DNA of 64,000 bases, taken from contig NZ_FNOR01000001.1 in assembly GCF_900107095.1 (NCBI RefSeq), forward strand, positions 124,001 to 188,000, given 5' to 3'. The stretch comes from Collimonas sp. OK242. Lineage in GTDB: Bacteria; Pseudomonadota; Gammaproteobacteria; Burkholderiales; Burkholderiaceae_D. The position numbers and the translations under genes are program-made. Below, piece after piece: positions 26,926-37,000 of the stretch (position 1 is its first letter; every line of letters begins with the position of its first letter). A model generated the notes under the pieces. It searched no databases. It was not told the origin of the DNA and saw nothing but the letters and a program-made list of their open reading frames with translations.

Positions 26926-28155
26926 ATGAAATCCGATGAAGGCAATGCAGCATCCAGCCGCCGCAAATTTTTGCAGCACGCGGGGCTTGCTGCAAGTTCA
27001 CTGGCGCTTGCGCCGTTATATAGTGTTGCCGCCACCACCAGCATACCGGTGGATAACGGCGAGCGAGACCTGATCGCCTATCCGCAAAAACGCCCGTTGA
27101 TGCGGATTACGACGCGTCCGCCGCATCTTGAAACGCCGTTCAGTGTGTTCAATGAAGGGCCGCTTACTGCGAACGATGCATTTTTCGTGCGCTACCACCT
27201 GGCCAATATCCCGACCTCGATTGATGCCGCCACCTATCGCTTGAAGATCGGCGGCCGGGTCACGCGCGAGCTGTCGCTGTCGCTGGCCGAGCTGAAGGCG
27301 ATTGCGCCGGCAGTCGAAGTAGTGGCGGTCAACCAGTGTTCCGGCAACAGCCGCGCCTTTTCGACGCCGCGCGTGTTCGGCGCGCAGCTCGGCAACGGAT
27401 CCATGGGGAATGCGCGCTGGGTCGGCGTGCCGTTGAAGGCGGTGCTGGAACATGCCGGCGTGCTGACGGACGCTAAACAGGTGAGCTTCAAAGGGCTGGA
27501 TCAGCCGGTGCTGCCGACTACGCCGGATTTCATCAAGGCGCTCGATATCGAGCACGCCCTCAGCGGCGAACCGATCATCGCCTGGTCCATGAACGGCGCC
27601 GATATTCCTTTCTTGAACGGCTATCCGATCAAATTGATCGTGCCCGGCTATTTCGGCACATATTGGGTCAAGCATCTGAATGAAATCGAAGTGCTGGACC
27701 ATGTCTACGACGGCTTTTTCATGGCGACGGCGTACCGTGTTCCCGACAACGATTGCATGTGCGTGACGCCTGGAACCGCGCCAGGGAAAACGCGGCCGAT
27801 TTCGCGTTTGAAGGTACGCTCCTTCATCACCAGCCTTCACGATGGCTCGGTGGTCCATGCCGGACGCCGGATCGAGCTGAAAGGGATTGCATTCGATGGC
27901 GGCAGCGGTATCAAGACCGTCGATATTTCGGCTGACGGCGGCCAGACATGGAAGAGCGCAGTGCTGGGTAAGGATCTCGGAAAATACTCTTTCCGCGAAT
28001 GGCGCTTCGGCATCACGCCGTCGCGCAAGGGGGAGTTGCAGCTGATGGTAAGGGCGACCGCGCAGAGCGGCGAAATCCAGCCGCTGGAAGCTACCTGGAA
28101 TCCTGCGGGATATGCGCGCAACGTGATCGAAACCACAAAAATAAGCGTTGCTTAG
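26926..28155 (+). CDS. sorA: Sulfite dehydrogenase molybdenum subunit (SorA)
   Basis: About 409 residues of the sulfite oxidase family. A twin-arginine signal (SRRKFLQ at residues 11-17) precedes the molybdopterin domain. NQCSGNSR holds the Mo-ligand Cys138, and the C-terminal third is the dimerisation domain (about 300-405). SorA oxidises sulfite to sulfate in the periplasm and passes electrons to the cytochrome encoded next. I chose the ATG at 26926, which follows GCAGGAGA at 26913-26920. The sorB start is nine bp after the stop. Confidence 0.92.
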   Translation: MKSDEGNAASSRRKFLQHAGLAASSLALAPLYSVAATTSIPVDNGERDLIAYPQKRPLMRITTRPPHLETPFSVFNEGPLTANDAFFVRYHLANIPTSIDAATYRLKIGGRVTRELSLSLAELKAIAPAVEVVAVNQCSGNSRAFSTPRVFGAQLGNGSMGNARWVGVPLKAVLEHAGVLTDAKQVSFKGLDQPVLPTTPDFIKALDIEHALSGEPIIAWSMNGADIPFLNGYPIKLIVPGYFGTYWVKHLNEIEVLDHVYDGFFMATAYRVPDNDCMCVTPGTAPGKTRPISRLKVRSFITSLHDGSVVHAGRRIELKGIAFDGGSGIKTVDISADGGQTWKSAVLGKDLGKYSFREWRFGITPSRKGELQLMVRATAQSGEIQPLEATWNPAGYARNVIETTKISVA

Positions 28156-28164
28156 GAGATCGCC

Positions 28165-28500
28165 ATGAACTACGTAAAAACGATGCTTGCCGGCGTCCTG
28201 CTTGGCGCAGCTGCGATTGCATCGGCAGCGCCCTTGAGCATTACGCTGCCGCAGGAAACGGCCCAGCTCAAGCCTTCCACTCATCCGGGTTATGTGGTCG
28301 CTACGCAGATGTGCGCGATCTGCCATTCTGCCGACTACATCAACCAGCAGCCCGGCAAGATGAGTCTGACGCAGTGGACTGCGGAAGTGGCGAAAATGCA
28401 GCACGCATATGGCGCGCCTCTGAGCGATGACCAGGTTAAGCAGATTGGGGAATACCTGGCGATCACCTATGGCAGTGAAAAGCCGGCGGCAGCGCCGTAA
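28165..28500 (+). CDS. sorB: Sulfite dehydrogenase cytochrome c subunit (SorB)
   Basis: A 111-residue exported monohaem c-type cytochrome. A signal peptide ends near AAIASAA (about residue 22). The haem motif is CAICH (Cys50, Cys53 and His54), and a Met after it (MSLTQW) may be the distal ligand. It accepts electrons from SorA and probably passes them to cytochrome oxidase. Length and position just after sorA match sorAB operons. Confidence 0.9.
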   Translation: MNYVKTMLAGVLLGAAAIASAAPLSITLPQETAQLKPSTHPGYVVATQMCAICHSADYINQQPGKMSLTQWTAEVAKMQHAYGAPLSDDQVKQIGEYLAITYGSEKPAAAP

Positions 28501-28523
28501 GCTGCGCCGGCCGTGAGTCGCGA

Positions 28524-28550
28524 CCGCTTGTGCAATTCGTGCACAAGCGG
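28524..28550. terminator. Perfect 11-bp hairpin between sorB and the ene-reductase gene
   Basis: CCGCTTGTGCA, loop ATTCG, TGCACAAGCGG. It lies between convergent genes (24 bp after sorB, 17 bp before the other stop). There is no T-run on either side, so it is a poor intrinsic terminator on its own, but it could end both transcripts with Rho help or protect their ends. Confidence 0.6.
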
Positions 28551-28567
28551 ATCGATAAGATGGTTGC

Positions 28568-29683
28568 TTAGGCCTCGCTCAACGCCGGGTAGTCGGTATA
28601 CCCATGCTCACCCACGCCGCCATACAGCGGCGCATCGGCAAACGGCACATTCAACGGCAGGTTGTGCTGCAAGCGATATACCAGGTCCGGATTGGTGATG
28701 AAGGCGCGGCCGAAAGCGACCAGGTCGCCATGACCGCTGGCGATGGCTTCGCGCGCCATCATGCGGTCATAGCCGTTATTCACCAGCCAGGCGCCGTCAA
28801 AGCGTTGATGCAGTGCTTCGTAGTCGAACGGCGCGTTATCGCGCGGGCCGCCGGTGTGGCCTTCGACCACGTGCAGATAGGCCAGGCCAAACCGGTTGAG
28901 CTGTTCCACCAGATAGTTGAACAACGGTTGCGGCTGGCTTTCGCTGGAATCGTTGACCGGCGATACCGGCGAGATGCGCACGCCGACCCGGCCGCCGCCG
29001 ATCTCGGCGGTGGTTGCGGCCACCACTTCCAGCAGCAGGCGGCTGCGATTCTCAATGCTGCCGCCGTAGATGTCGCTACGGTGATTCGAGCCGTCGCGCA
29101 GAAAACTGTCGAGCAGATAGCCGTGCGCACCGTGGATTTCAATGCCGTCGAAACCTGCGTCCATGGCGCGCCGCGCCGTTTGACGGAAATCATCCACTAC
29201 GCCTGGGATGTCTTGCAGCGCCAGTTCGCGCGGCACCGAGGTGTCGACATAACCCTCGCCGGGTACAAAGGTCTTGGCTTCGGCGCGGATGGCGGACGGC
29301 GCTACCGGCGCCTTGCCGTCCGGCTGGAAGGAGACATGCGACATGCGGCCGGTATGCCAGATTTGCACCACGATGCGGCCGCCTTTTTCATGCACGGCGT
29401 CGGTGATTTTTTTCCAGGCGGCGACTTGTTCCGGCGTATGCAGGCCCGGCGTGTTGGCGTAGCCCTGGGCTTGGGCAGAGACCTGGGTCGCTTCGGTTAC
29501 GATCAGGCCGGCAGATGCGCGCTGGGCGTAATATTTCAGGTTCAATTCATTTGGCACATTGCCTTCGCCGGCGCGGTTGCGGGTCAGCGGCGCCATCACA
29601 ATCCGGTTGGATACTTCGATGTCGCCGATGCGGGCGGGTTGGAACAGGCTGTCTTCGGTACGGGTTTCTGGGGTGCGGCTCAT
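28568..29683 (-). CDS. nemA: Old Yellow Enzyme family alkene/N-ethylmaleimide reductase (NemA-like)
   Basis: About 371 residues with a FMN-binding TIM barrel. Characteristic segments are NRIVMAPLTRNRA, VQIWHTGRMSH, and EIHGAHGYLLDSFL with substrate-binding His residues. These NADPH-dependent enzymes reduce activated alkenes, quinones and nitro compounds. I chose the ATG at 29683, as AAGGA lies six bases upstream; another ATG at 29689 directly abuts it. A TetR gene on the same strand upstream and a shared operator-like sequence at 29792 suggest NemR-type repression relieved by electrophiles. Confidence 0.9.
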   Translation of the reverse strand: MSRTPETRTEDSLFQPARIGDIEVSNRIVMAPLTRNRAGEGNVPNELNLKYYAQRASAGLIVTEATQVSAQAQGYANTPGLHTPEQVAAWKKITDAVHEKGGRIVVQIWHTGRMSHVSFQPDGKAPVAPSAIRAEAKTFVPGEGYVDTSVPRELALQDIPGVVDDFRQTARRAMDAGFDGIEIHGAHGYLLDSFLRDGSNHRSDIYGGSIENRSRLLLEVVAATTAEIGGGRVGVRISPVSPVNDSSESQPQPLFNYLVEQLNRFGLAYLHVVEGHTGGPRDNAPFDYEALHQRFDGAWLVNNGYDRMMAREAIASGHGDLVAFGRAFITNPDLVYRLQHNLPLNVPFADAPLYGGVGEHGYTDYPALSEA

Positions 29684-29791
29684 GTGCATTCCTTCGTGAA
29701 TAAATCGCTGTCAGGCGATTGGTGGTTTGACTTGCTGCTTTAAATAAACGGCGTTACAGATTAATAAATGACAAATAAGCGACAAATAAGC

Positions 29792-29804
29792 GACCGGTCG
29801 TCTC
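29792..29804. promoter_or_regulatory. Candidate TetR/NemR operator upstream of the ene-reductase gene
   Basis: GACCGGTCGTCTC recurs as GACCAGTCGTCTC at 30465-30477, upstream of the TetR gene itself. It contains the palindrome GACCGGTC. Two tandem GACAAATAAGC units sit just before it. Its position about 110 bp upstream of nemA fits a promoter operator. Confidence 0.6.
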
Positions 29805-29854
29805 GGATTTGTTTTAAAAAAATGGATTCAATTCCCGCTGTGGCTTCCGTGGCT

Positions 29855-30451
29855 TCATGGCAGAAAAAAATGATCGAACATCAGATTGACGCAGGCGCGC
29901 ACCGGCGCCGTCGAGCGTTCGATTTTCATCCGTAGCAGGGCGCCTTCCCAGGCGTTCCAGAAAAAATCGGTCAGCTGTTCCGCGTTCAGGTCGGTGCGTA
30001 CCGAGCCATCGGCCTGGGCTTTGCGCAGATAGCTGGCAAAGCGCTTGCGCCAGCCGCCGACCACTTCTTGCAGCGTGAGGCGGCAGAGTTCGCTGGACTC
30101 CGACATTTCGGCAGCAAAATTGCCCAGCAGGCAGCCGGCTTTCACTTCGCACTGTTCGTGATAGCTGATGATACGTTCGTAGGTGTAGCGCAGCGCAGCC
30201 AGCGGCTGTTCCGGACCCTCGGCAAAATAGGCCGACCACTGGTCCGCGAAGCCGGTCGCGTAGAACGAGATGACCTCGGCGCCGAAGTCTTCCTTGCTCT
30301 TGAAGTAGTTGTAAAACGAACCCTTGGGCACGCTGGCGGCATCGACGATTTCCTTGATGCCGGTGCCGTTGTAGCCTTGCTCTGCGAACAGCCGGAGGCC
30401 GGTTTCGAGCAGGCTTGCACGGGTATCGTTGGGGACGTGGAGTTTATTCAT
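29855..30451 (-). CDS. TetR/AcrR-family repressor, NemR-like
   Basis: A 198-residue regulator. The N-terminal HTH (about residues 8-55) includes GTGIKEIVDAASVPKGSFYNYFKSKEDF, and the C-terminal ligand domain has Cys residues in EQCEVKAGCLLGN near 100-109, comparable with the electrophile-sensing Cys of NemR. It lies upstream of the Old Yellow Enzyme gene on the same strand with a 171-bp gap. Operator-like copies sit before both genes, which points to autoregulation and control of the reductase. Confidence 0.86.
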   Translation of the reverse strand: MNKLHVPNDTRASLLETGLRLFAEQGYNGTGIKEIVDAASVPKGSFYNYFKSKEDFGAEVISFYATGFADQWSAYFAEGPEQPLAALRYTYERIISYHEQCEVKAGCLLGNFAAEMSESSELCRLTLQEVVGGWRKRFASYLRKAQADGSVRTDLNAEQLTDFFWNAWEGALLRMKIERSTAPVRACVNLMFDHFFLP

Positions 30452-30464
30452 TCCGCTATTATAT

Positions 30465-30477
30465 GACCAGTCGTCTC
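30465..30477. promoter_or_regulatory. Candidate autoregulatory operator of the NemR-like gene
   Basis: GACCAGTCGTCTC differs by one base from the copy at 29792-29804 and lies 14 bp upstream of the regulator start. The shared GAC-N-GGTC-type core suggests that the regulator binds both. Confidence 0.6.
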
Positions 30478-30652
30478 AAATTGCTTGGACTTAAAAAATA
30501 TTAATTTATTATCATCTTTGGCGCGCTGCGAAATTTTCTCGAAAAACTGCGGAATGAGTCTTCGCTCGCGCTCATTTCACCTATGAACATCCAACATATT
30601 TAATTTGCGGCGGCAGGTAAATGCTGACGGCATTACTGCTATCATTTGGTTA

Positions 30653-31993
30653 ATGTTCCCACCAGGAACTGTCCATGCCGCGCTTACTTACCCAGTGTTG
30701 CCGCTTTCAGAGAGTTGCCTTATTTTTAACGCATTCCGTCAATTTTTCACACGCAAGCTGTCGGCCGATCCGATGCTGCGCCATCGCGATTTCCGCCGCT
30801 TCTGGCTGACCACCGTCATCGCCAGCTTCGGCGAACAGATCAGCAGCCTGGCGATTCCACTCACTGCGGTGCTGCTGCTGCAAGCCAGCCCGGCGCAGAT
30901 GGGCATGCTGATTGCATTGCAGACTTTGCCGTTCGCCTTGTTCTCGCTGCCAGTCGGCGTCTGGCTGGACCGGCGCAGCAAGTATCCGGTGTTGCTGTGG
31001 TCGGAATTCCTGTTTGGCGTCGTGCTGGCGGTGATTCCGCTGAGCTACTGGCTGGGTTTGTTGAACATGCATGTGCTCTACGCGGTCGGCTTCCTGATGG
31101 GGATAGGCTTTGTCATCGGCGGCAGCGCTTCCCAGGTGTTTTTGGCGCAGCTGGTGGGACGCGAGCATTTGCTGGATGCGCAAAGCAAGTTTGCCGCTAC
31201 CGACTCGATGGCGCGCCTGGTCGGCCCGGGCATCGCCGGCATACTGGTGCAATTGCTGACGGCGCCGGTAGCGGTGCTGGTCGATGCCCTCGGCTTCGTC
31301 GGGTCGTGGTGGAATTTGCGTTATCTGCGCAAGCGCGACACTTATCCCGCGCCGTCCGATCGTCACCCCTTCCGCGAAATGGTGGATGGCATCAAGATGG
31401 TGTGGAATCATGAAGTGCTGTGGGCGCTGGCCTGGGGCACCGCCTTGTGGCAAGTGCTGTTCAACGGTTACCTGGCTTTGCAGATCCTGTTCGCCACCCA
31501 TCAGTTGGGCATGTCGCCGGGGGTGTTGGGTGCGGCGCAAACGCTGGGCGGCCTGGGCGTGCTGGTCAGTTCCATATTGCTCAAGCCTTTATCGCGGCGA
31601 TTCGGCAGCGGCCGCACGATCCTGATCGGCCTCGGCGGCACCGGTGCGGCGTGGCTGCTGCTGGCGATGATCCCGGCAAACCTGTTCGGCTCACCGCTGC
31701 TGAGCGCACTGGCTTACGGCGTGGTGGTGTTCATCTTCGATTGCAGCGCCATGCTGTATTTCATGCCTTACCTGGCGCTGCGGCTGAAACTGACGCCAGA
31801 CGCGTATCACGGCCGCATGGTGTCGACCATGCGTTTCATGACCGTGGCGGCGGCGCCGCTGGGCGCCTTGTCGGCCGGCTGGATTGCCGAGCATCTGGGG
31901 GTGCGCAGCGGCTTGATTGCTATCGCGGCGGGCGGCAGCCTGCTGACTTTCGGCTTGCTGAAGACTTCGCCGTTACGCGATATCCGGGATTGA
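30653..31993 (+). CDS. MFS transporter (enterobactin exporter-like, MFS_3)
   Basis: A 12-helix major facilitator protein. The HRDFRRFWLTTVIASFGEQIS opening, the cytoplasmic WLDRRSKYP loop between helices 2 and 3, and the second-half YLRKRD and SRRFG loops are typical of the MFS_3 group of exporters. The start is uncertain: the frame is open from 30605, ATGs lie at 30653 and 30773, and none has a good ribosome binding site. Substrate is unknown. It is divergent from the TetR gene, and part of the intergenic region is shared. Confidence 0.82.
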   Translation: MFPPGTVHAALTYPVLPLSESCLIFNAFRQFFTRKLSADPMLRHRDFRRFWLTTVIASFGEQISSLAIPLTAVLLLQASPAQMGMLIALQTLPFALFSLPVGVWLDRRSKYPVLLWSEFLFGVVLAVIPLSYWLGLLNMHVLYAVGFLMGIGFVIGGSASQVFLAQLVGREHLLDAQSKFAATDSMARLVGPGIAGILVQLLTAPVAVLVDALGFVGSWWNLRYLRKRDTYPAPSDRHPFREMVDGIKMVWNHEVLWALAWGTALWQVLFNGYLALQILFATHQLGMSPGVLGAAQTLGGLGVLVSSILLKPLSRRFGSGRTILIGLGGTGAAWLLLAMIPANLFGSPLLSALAYGVVVFIFDCSAMLYFMPYLALRLKLTPDAYHGRMVSTMRFMTVAAAPLGALSAGWIAEHLGVRSGLIAIAAGGSLLTFGLLKTSPLRDIRD

Positions 31994-32008
31994 AATTCGA
32001 GATTAAAG

Positions 32009-32464
32009 TCAGATCCGATCCGGCACAGCGAGGCCGTCCCGTTCGTCTTCCCAGGCAAGCGAGACCAGTTTCCAGCTGTCGTCCATGCGGATCAATTGCA
32101 AAGTCTTGACGCCACGGGCTTGAAACGCCTGGCCGTCAAGGATTCCCGATTTTTGGTAGATGCAATAGCGCTGCGCGATGCCGCCGAAGATATCGGTGCG
32201 GGCCGATACTTCCTGCTCCTGAAACTCTGTCAATCGGCCGCAGCTCAGCAGTTGCCGGCGCGGTTCGATGAATTCCTGCAGCGTGTAGATTGCGCGCTCG
32301 GGGCCGTTGCACCTGATAATCAAGCCTTGCGGAATGAACATGCGGTGAATGGCGTCGACATCAGGCTTGATGCCGTTTTTGTTGGTAAATACGGAAAAAA
32401 AAGCCCGCGTCAGCGCGTCGATTTCGGCTGATGCAGGCAGGAGCGAAGCGTTATGTGTTTGCAT
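32009..32464 (-). CDS. SnoaL/NTF2-like protein (DUF4440 type)
   Basis: About 151 residues. The pattern (N-terminal helices followed by strands such as RAIYTLQEFIE, AQRYCIYQKSG and KTLQLIRMDDSWKLVSLAWED) is that of NTF2-like folds of the SnoaL or DUF4440 type. The function of such proteins ranges from polyketide cyclases to unknown roles. I chose the ATG at 32464; the frame runs on to 32521. It is convergent with the MFS gene (gap 15 bp). Confidence 0.72.
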   Translation of the reverse strand: MQTHNASLLPASAEIDALTRAFFSVFTNKNGIKPDVDAIHRMFIPQGLIIRCNGPERAIYTLQEFIEPRRQLLSCGRLTEFQEQEVSARTDIFGGIAQRYCIYQKSGILDGQAFQARGVKTLQLIRMDDSWKLVSLAWEDERDGLAVPDRI

Positions 32465-32582
32465 GGCGGCCGGGTGAGTTGGTGGTGCTGAAAGATTAAG
32501 CCCTCGCCAAAAACCAGGCAAGCAGTATCTTCGACTATGGCGATGCGGCGCCAGTCACGCCACTGCACCGCCATACTTCAGA

Positions 32583-34022
32583 CTACTTAGCCAGAGCCAA
32601 GGCGCTGCTGCCGGCGGCAGCTTCATTCCAGCCGCCACCCAAGGCCCGAATCAGGCCCACCGACGCCACTGCACGCTGGCCAACGGTCTGGCTTTTTGCG
32701 CGTTGCGCCGAGAGACTGGAACGTTGCGCGTCGATGACTTCAAAATAGCTGGTAGAGCCATTCCGATAGCGCGAATCGGCGAGACGGGCTGCCAGTTGCG
32801 CCGACTTCACCGCATCTTCCTGGAAGCGGATCTGATTGTCCAGGGTGCGCAGGGCGCTCAGGTTATCTTCCACGTCCTGGAAGCCGACCAGCACCTGTTG
32901 CCGATAATTCGCCACTACCGATTCATAGTTGGCGTCGGCCCGCGCCAGGTTGGCTTTGTTGCGGCCGCCGTCCAGCAAAGGCAGGTTCAGCACGGTGCCG
33001 ACCAGCGGCCCCAGCAGCCAGCTGCGGCTCGACCACTGGAACAGATTGTGCAAGGCGTCTGAAGCGTAGCCGCCAGACGCTGTCAGCACCAGGCTCGGAA
33101 AGAACGCTGCCTTGGCGACGCCGATGCGGGCGCTGGCGGCAGCCAGCTGGCGCTGCGCCTGGGCGATGTCCGGCCGCCGTTCCAGCAGATCGGAAGGCAA
33201 GCCGGGCGGAACGCTGACCGTCACCGGTTGCAGAGCTTCAGTCGCCAGTGTGAACTGCGCCGGCGCCTTGCCGAGCAGGATCGCCAGGGCATGGTCGCGC
33301 TGGGCGCGGTTGCGGCTGACGCCTTCCTGTTCCGCCTGGGTGACCGACAATTCCGTATTGGCTTGCGCCACATCCAGCTCGCTGGTGTCGCCGGCATCAT
33401 AACGATGCTGGACCAGGCGCAAAGCCTCCTGGCGCAGCTTGATGGTTTGTTGCAACACATCGAGTTCAGCATCCAGCGAACGGATCGCAAAATACTGCTG
33501 CGCGACGTCGGCCTGCAAGGCCAGCAAGACCGAGCGATAGGCGGCTTCCTGTCCTTCCGCATCAAGGCGAGCCGCGCGGCTGCTGTCTGACAGCCGGCCG
33601 AACAGATCGACCTCGTAAGAGGCGTTCAATTGCGCACGCCATTGGGTTGAAGCGCCGCTGGCGTCACCTTGGCGGGTTGGCCCGAAGCCGGCGCCGAGCT
33701 GAAATGCGCGGTCGGCATCGGCCAGTCCGGCCGTGGCGCGTGCTTCCTTGACGCGCGCCATCGCCATCACCAGGGTCGGGCTGGATTGAGTCGCCTCATC
33801 GATCAGCTTGCTGAGTTCGGCATCGCCGAATACCGACCACCACACGCCGCGATCGGCGGCGTCGGCAGGCTGCGCCAGTTTCCACTTGCCATCCAGTGCC
33901 GCTGCCTCGCGATACTGGCCAGGCAGGTCGAGTTTGACCTGCTCGGGCGGTTTGGTGGTGGAGCAGCCGGCCAGCACCAGTGCGGCAACCAGCGTGCTGA
34001 GTTTGAGATTGAAAGTTTTCAT
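32583..34022 (-). CDS. RND efflux outer-membrane lipoprotein (OprM/OprN type)
   Basis: A 479-residue outer-membrane factor. A lipoprotein signal ends in LAGC (Cys19), and the rest has the two repeated alpha-barrel/beta-barrel halves of NodT/OprM proteins, with SLVLTASGGYASD and RAVASVGLIRALGGGW near the end. It forms the exit duct for the pump encoded upstream. The start lies two bp downstream of the RND stop, so translation is probably coupled. Confidence 0.92.
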   Translation of the reverse strand: MKTFNLKLSTLVAALVLAGCSTTKPPEQVKLDLPGQYREAAALDGKWKLAQPADAADRGVWWSVFGDAELSKLIDEATQSSPTLVMAMARVKEARATAGLADADRAFQLGAGFGPTRQGDASGASTQWRAQLNASYEVDLFGRLSDSSRAARLDAEGQEAAYRSVLLALQADVAQQYFAIRSLDAELDVLQQTIKLRQEALRLVQHRYDAGDTSELDVAQANTELSVTQAEQEGVSRNRAQRDHALAILLGKAPAQFTLATEALQPVTVSVPPGLPSDLLERRPDIAQAQRQLAAASARIGVAKAAFFPSLVLTASGGYASDALHNLFQWSSRSWLLGPLVGTVLNLPLLDGGRNKANLARADANYESVVANYRQQVLVGFQDVEDNLSALRTLDNQIRFQEDAVKSAQLAARLADSRYRNGSTSYFEVIDAQRSSLSAQRAKSQTVGQRAVASVGLIRALGGGWNEAAAGSSALALAK

Positions 34023-34024
34023 GT

Positions 34025-37000
34025 TCAGATTCCTTCTATGGGCGCCACGGTTGCAACGGCTGGCGCTGCCGGTCCGTGTGCGGTCGGCGCCGGGCCGGCA
34101 TGTTGTTCCGCTATTGGTTTGGCGCTCGTAAAGCGCGATGCCAGGGTACGCAGCAATACGTAAAATATCGGTGTCAGGAACAGCCCGAAAGCGGTCACGC
34201 CAATCATGCCGGAGAACACCGCGACTCCCATCGCATGGCGCATTTCAGCGCCGGCGCCGGTCGACAGGATCAGCGGAATGACGCCGGCGATGAAAGCGAT
34301 CGAGGTCATCAGGATAGGGCGCAGACGCAGGTGGGCGGCTTCGATTGCAGCGGCGTAGATGGAACGCCCTTGCAATTCCAGCTCATGCGCAAACTCCACA
34401 ATCAAGATCGCGTTCTTGCACGCCAGGCCGACCAATACGATCAGGCTGATCTGGGTGAAGATGTTGTTGTCGCCGCGGGTCAGCCAGACGCCGACGATTG
34501 CCGACAAGATCCCCATAGGCACGATCAGCAGCACCGCCAGCGGCAAGGTCAGGCTCTCGTATTGCGCCGCCAGCACGAAGAACACCAGCAAGATCGACAA
34601 CGGCAGGATGATAAACAGCGTATCGCCGGCGATCTTATCCTGATAAGTGATTTCGGTCCATTCGTAGCTGATGCCGCGCGGCAGCGTCTCGGCGGCGATG
34701 CGTTCTACCGCGGCCTGCGCCTGGCCGGTGCTGTAGCCAGGCGCCGGTCCGCCGTTGACGTCGGCCGAAGGGAAGGCGTTATAGCGTATCGCCTGATCGG
34801 GGCCGTAGCTTTGCGTCATCTTCAGCAAGGACGACAAGGGCACCATCTCGCCGCGGTCGTTGCGGGCTTTCAGCAAGCCGATGTCTTCGGCATGCGCGCG
34901 GAACGGCGCATCGGCCTGGACCCGTACCTGGAAGGTGCGGCCGAACTTGTTGAAATCGTTCACGTACAGCGATCCGAGGTAGATTTGCAAAGTGTCGAAT
35001 ACCGCCGGGATCGATACCCCCAGCTGCTGGGCGCGAACCCGGTCGACATCGGCGTACAGCTGCGGCACATTGATCTGGAAGCTGGAAAACATGCCAGCCA
35101 GCTCAGGCGCTTTTTGCGCTTTCGCCATGAATGCCTGCAAACCGTCACTCAATGCCTGGTTGCCGAGCGCGGCGCGATCTTCGATCTGCAGCTTGAAGCC
35201 GCCGATAGTACCTAAGCCCTGCACCGGCGGCGGCGGGAAGACGGCGATGAACGCACCTTGGATAGCCGCGAACTTTTGATTCAGCTGCTGTGCAATCGCA
35301 ATGCCGCTCTGGTCGGCGCCACGGCGCTCGTCAAACGGCTTGAGCGTGGTGAACACGATGCCGGAGTTGGGGCTGTTGACGAAGCCGTTGATCGACAGGC
35401 CCGGGAAGGCCACGGCCGATTCCACGCCGGGTTGCTTCAGCGCGATTTCCGACATCTTGCGCATCACGTCTTCGGTACGGTCCAGCGATGCGGCGTCAGG
35501 TAACTGCGCAAAACCCACCAGGTATTGCTTGTCCTGGGCCGGGATGAAGCCATTCGGCACGGTATGGAACAGCAGCACGGTGACGCCGATCAATACCGCA
35601 TACACCGCCAGCGCGGCAGACTTGCGTTTCAGGATGCCGGCCACGCCGCCGCTGTAGGAGTCCGAGGCGCGATGAAAGACCCGGTTGAACACGGCAAAGA
35701 AGCCGCCGAAGAAGCGATCGATCAGGCGTTGGAATGCATCCTTCTTGGCGCCGTGGCCTTTCAGCAGCAGGGCTGCCAGTGCCGGCGACAAGGTCAGCGA
35801 ATTGAACGCGGAAATCACGGTTGAAATCGCAATCGTCAGGGCGAACTGCTTGAAGAACTGGCCGGTCAAGCCGCTGACGAAAGCCAGTGGAATAAACACG
35901 GCGCACAAGGTCAAGGCAATCGCCACGATAGGTCCGGAAACTTCACGCATGGCTTTATAGGTGGCCTCCTTGGCGGATAAGCCGTTTTCGATATTGCGCT
36001 CGACGTTCTCAACGACCACGATGGCGTCGTCGACCACAATCCCGATGGCCAGCACCAGCCCGAACAAGCTCAGGGCATTGATCGAAAACCCCAAGCCCAT
36101 CATGACGGCAAAGGTGCCGATCACCGATACTGGCACTGCCAGCAACGGAATGATCGAAGCGCGCCAGGTTTGCAGGAAAATGATCACCACGATCACCACC
36201 AGCAAAATCGCTTCCAGCAAGGTGTGGACCACGGCCTCGATGGACGAGCGGACGAACTGGGTCGGGTCGTACACGATCTTGTAGTCCACGCCTTCCGGCA
36301 TATCTTTCTTCAACTCGGCCATGGTGCGGCGGACGTTGTCGGAGATTTCCAATGCGTTGGAGCCGGGCGCCTGGAAGATAGGAATCGCTACTGCCTGCTT
36401 ATTGTCGAGCAAGGAGCGCAACGCATATTCGCTGGCGCCGAGTTCGATGCGCGCCACATCTTTGAGATAGGTGACGACGCCATCCGGCGAAGTGCGGACC
36501 ACGATATTGCCAAATTCTTCCTCATTGGCGAGGCGGCCGCGGGCATTTACCGAGATCTGATAATTTACGCCGGGCACCGACGGCGAAGCGCCAATCACGC
36601 CGGCGGCGACATTGACGTTTTGCTGACGGATGGCGTTGACTACATCGGTGGCGGCCAGACCGCGTTCGGCCACCTTGCGCGGATCGAGCCAGATGCGCAT
36701 CGAGTAATCGCCGGAGCCGAACAGCTGGACCGAACCGATCCCTGGCAGGCGCGCCAGCCGGTCTTTGACATTCAGCACCGCGTAGTTACGCAGGTAAGCC
36801 ATGTCGTAACGGTCGTTGGGCGACAGCAAGTGCACCACCATGGTCAGGTTGGGTGAACTCTTGACCGTGGTGACGCCGAGCCGCTGGACCACGTCCGGCA
36901 ATCTCGGCAAGGCCTGATTGACGCGATTCTGCACCAGCTGCTGGGCCTGGTCCGGCGAAGTGCCCAGCTTGAAGGTGATGGTCAGCGTCATCAAGCCGTC

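Noticed and set aside
30675-30772. ATG at 30675 with a good AGGA site as start of the MFS gene
   Set aside because: It reads a different frame from the transporter; using it would need a frameshift, for which there is no support.
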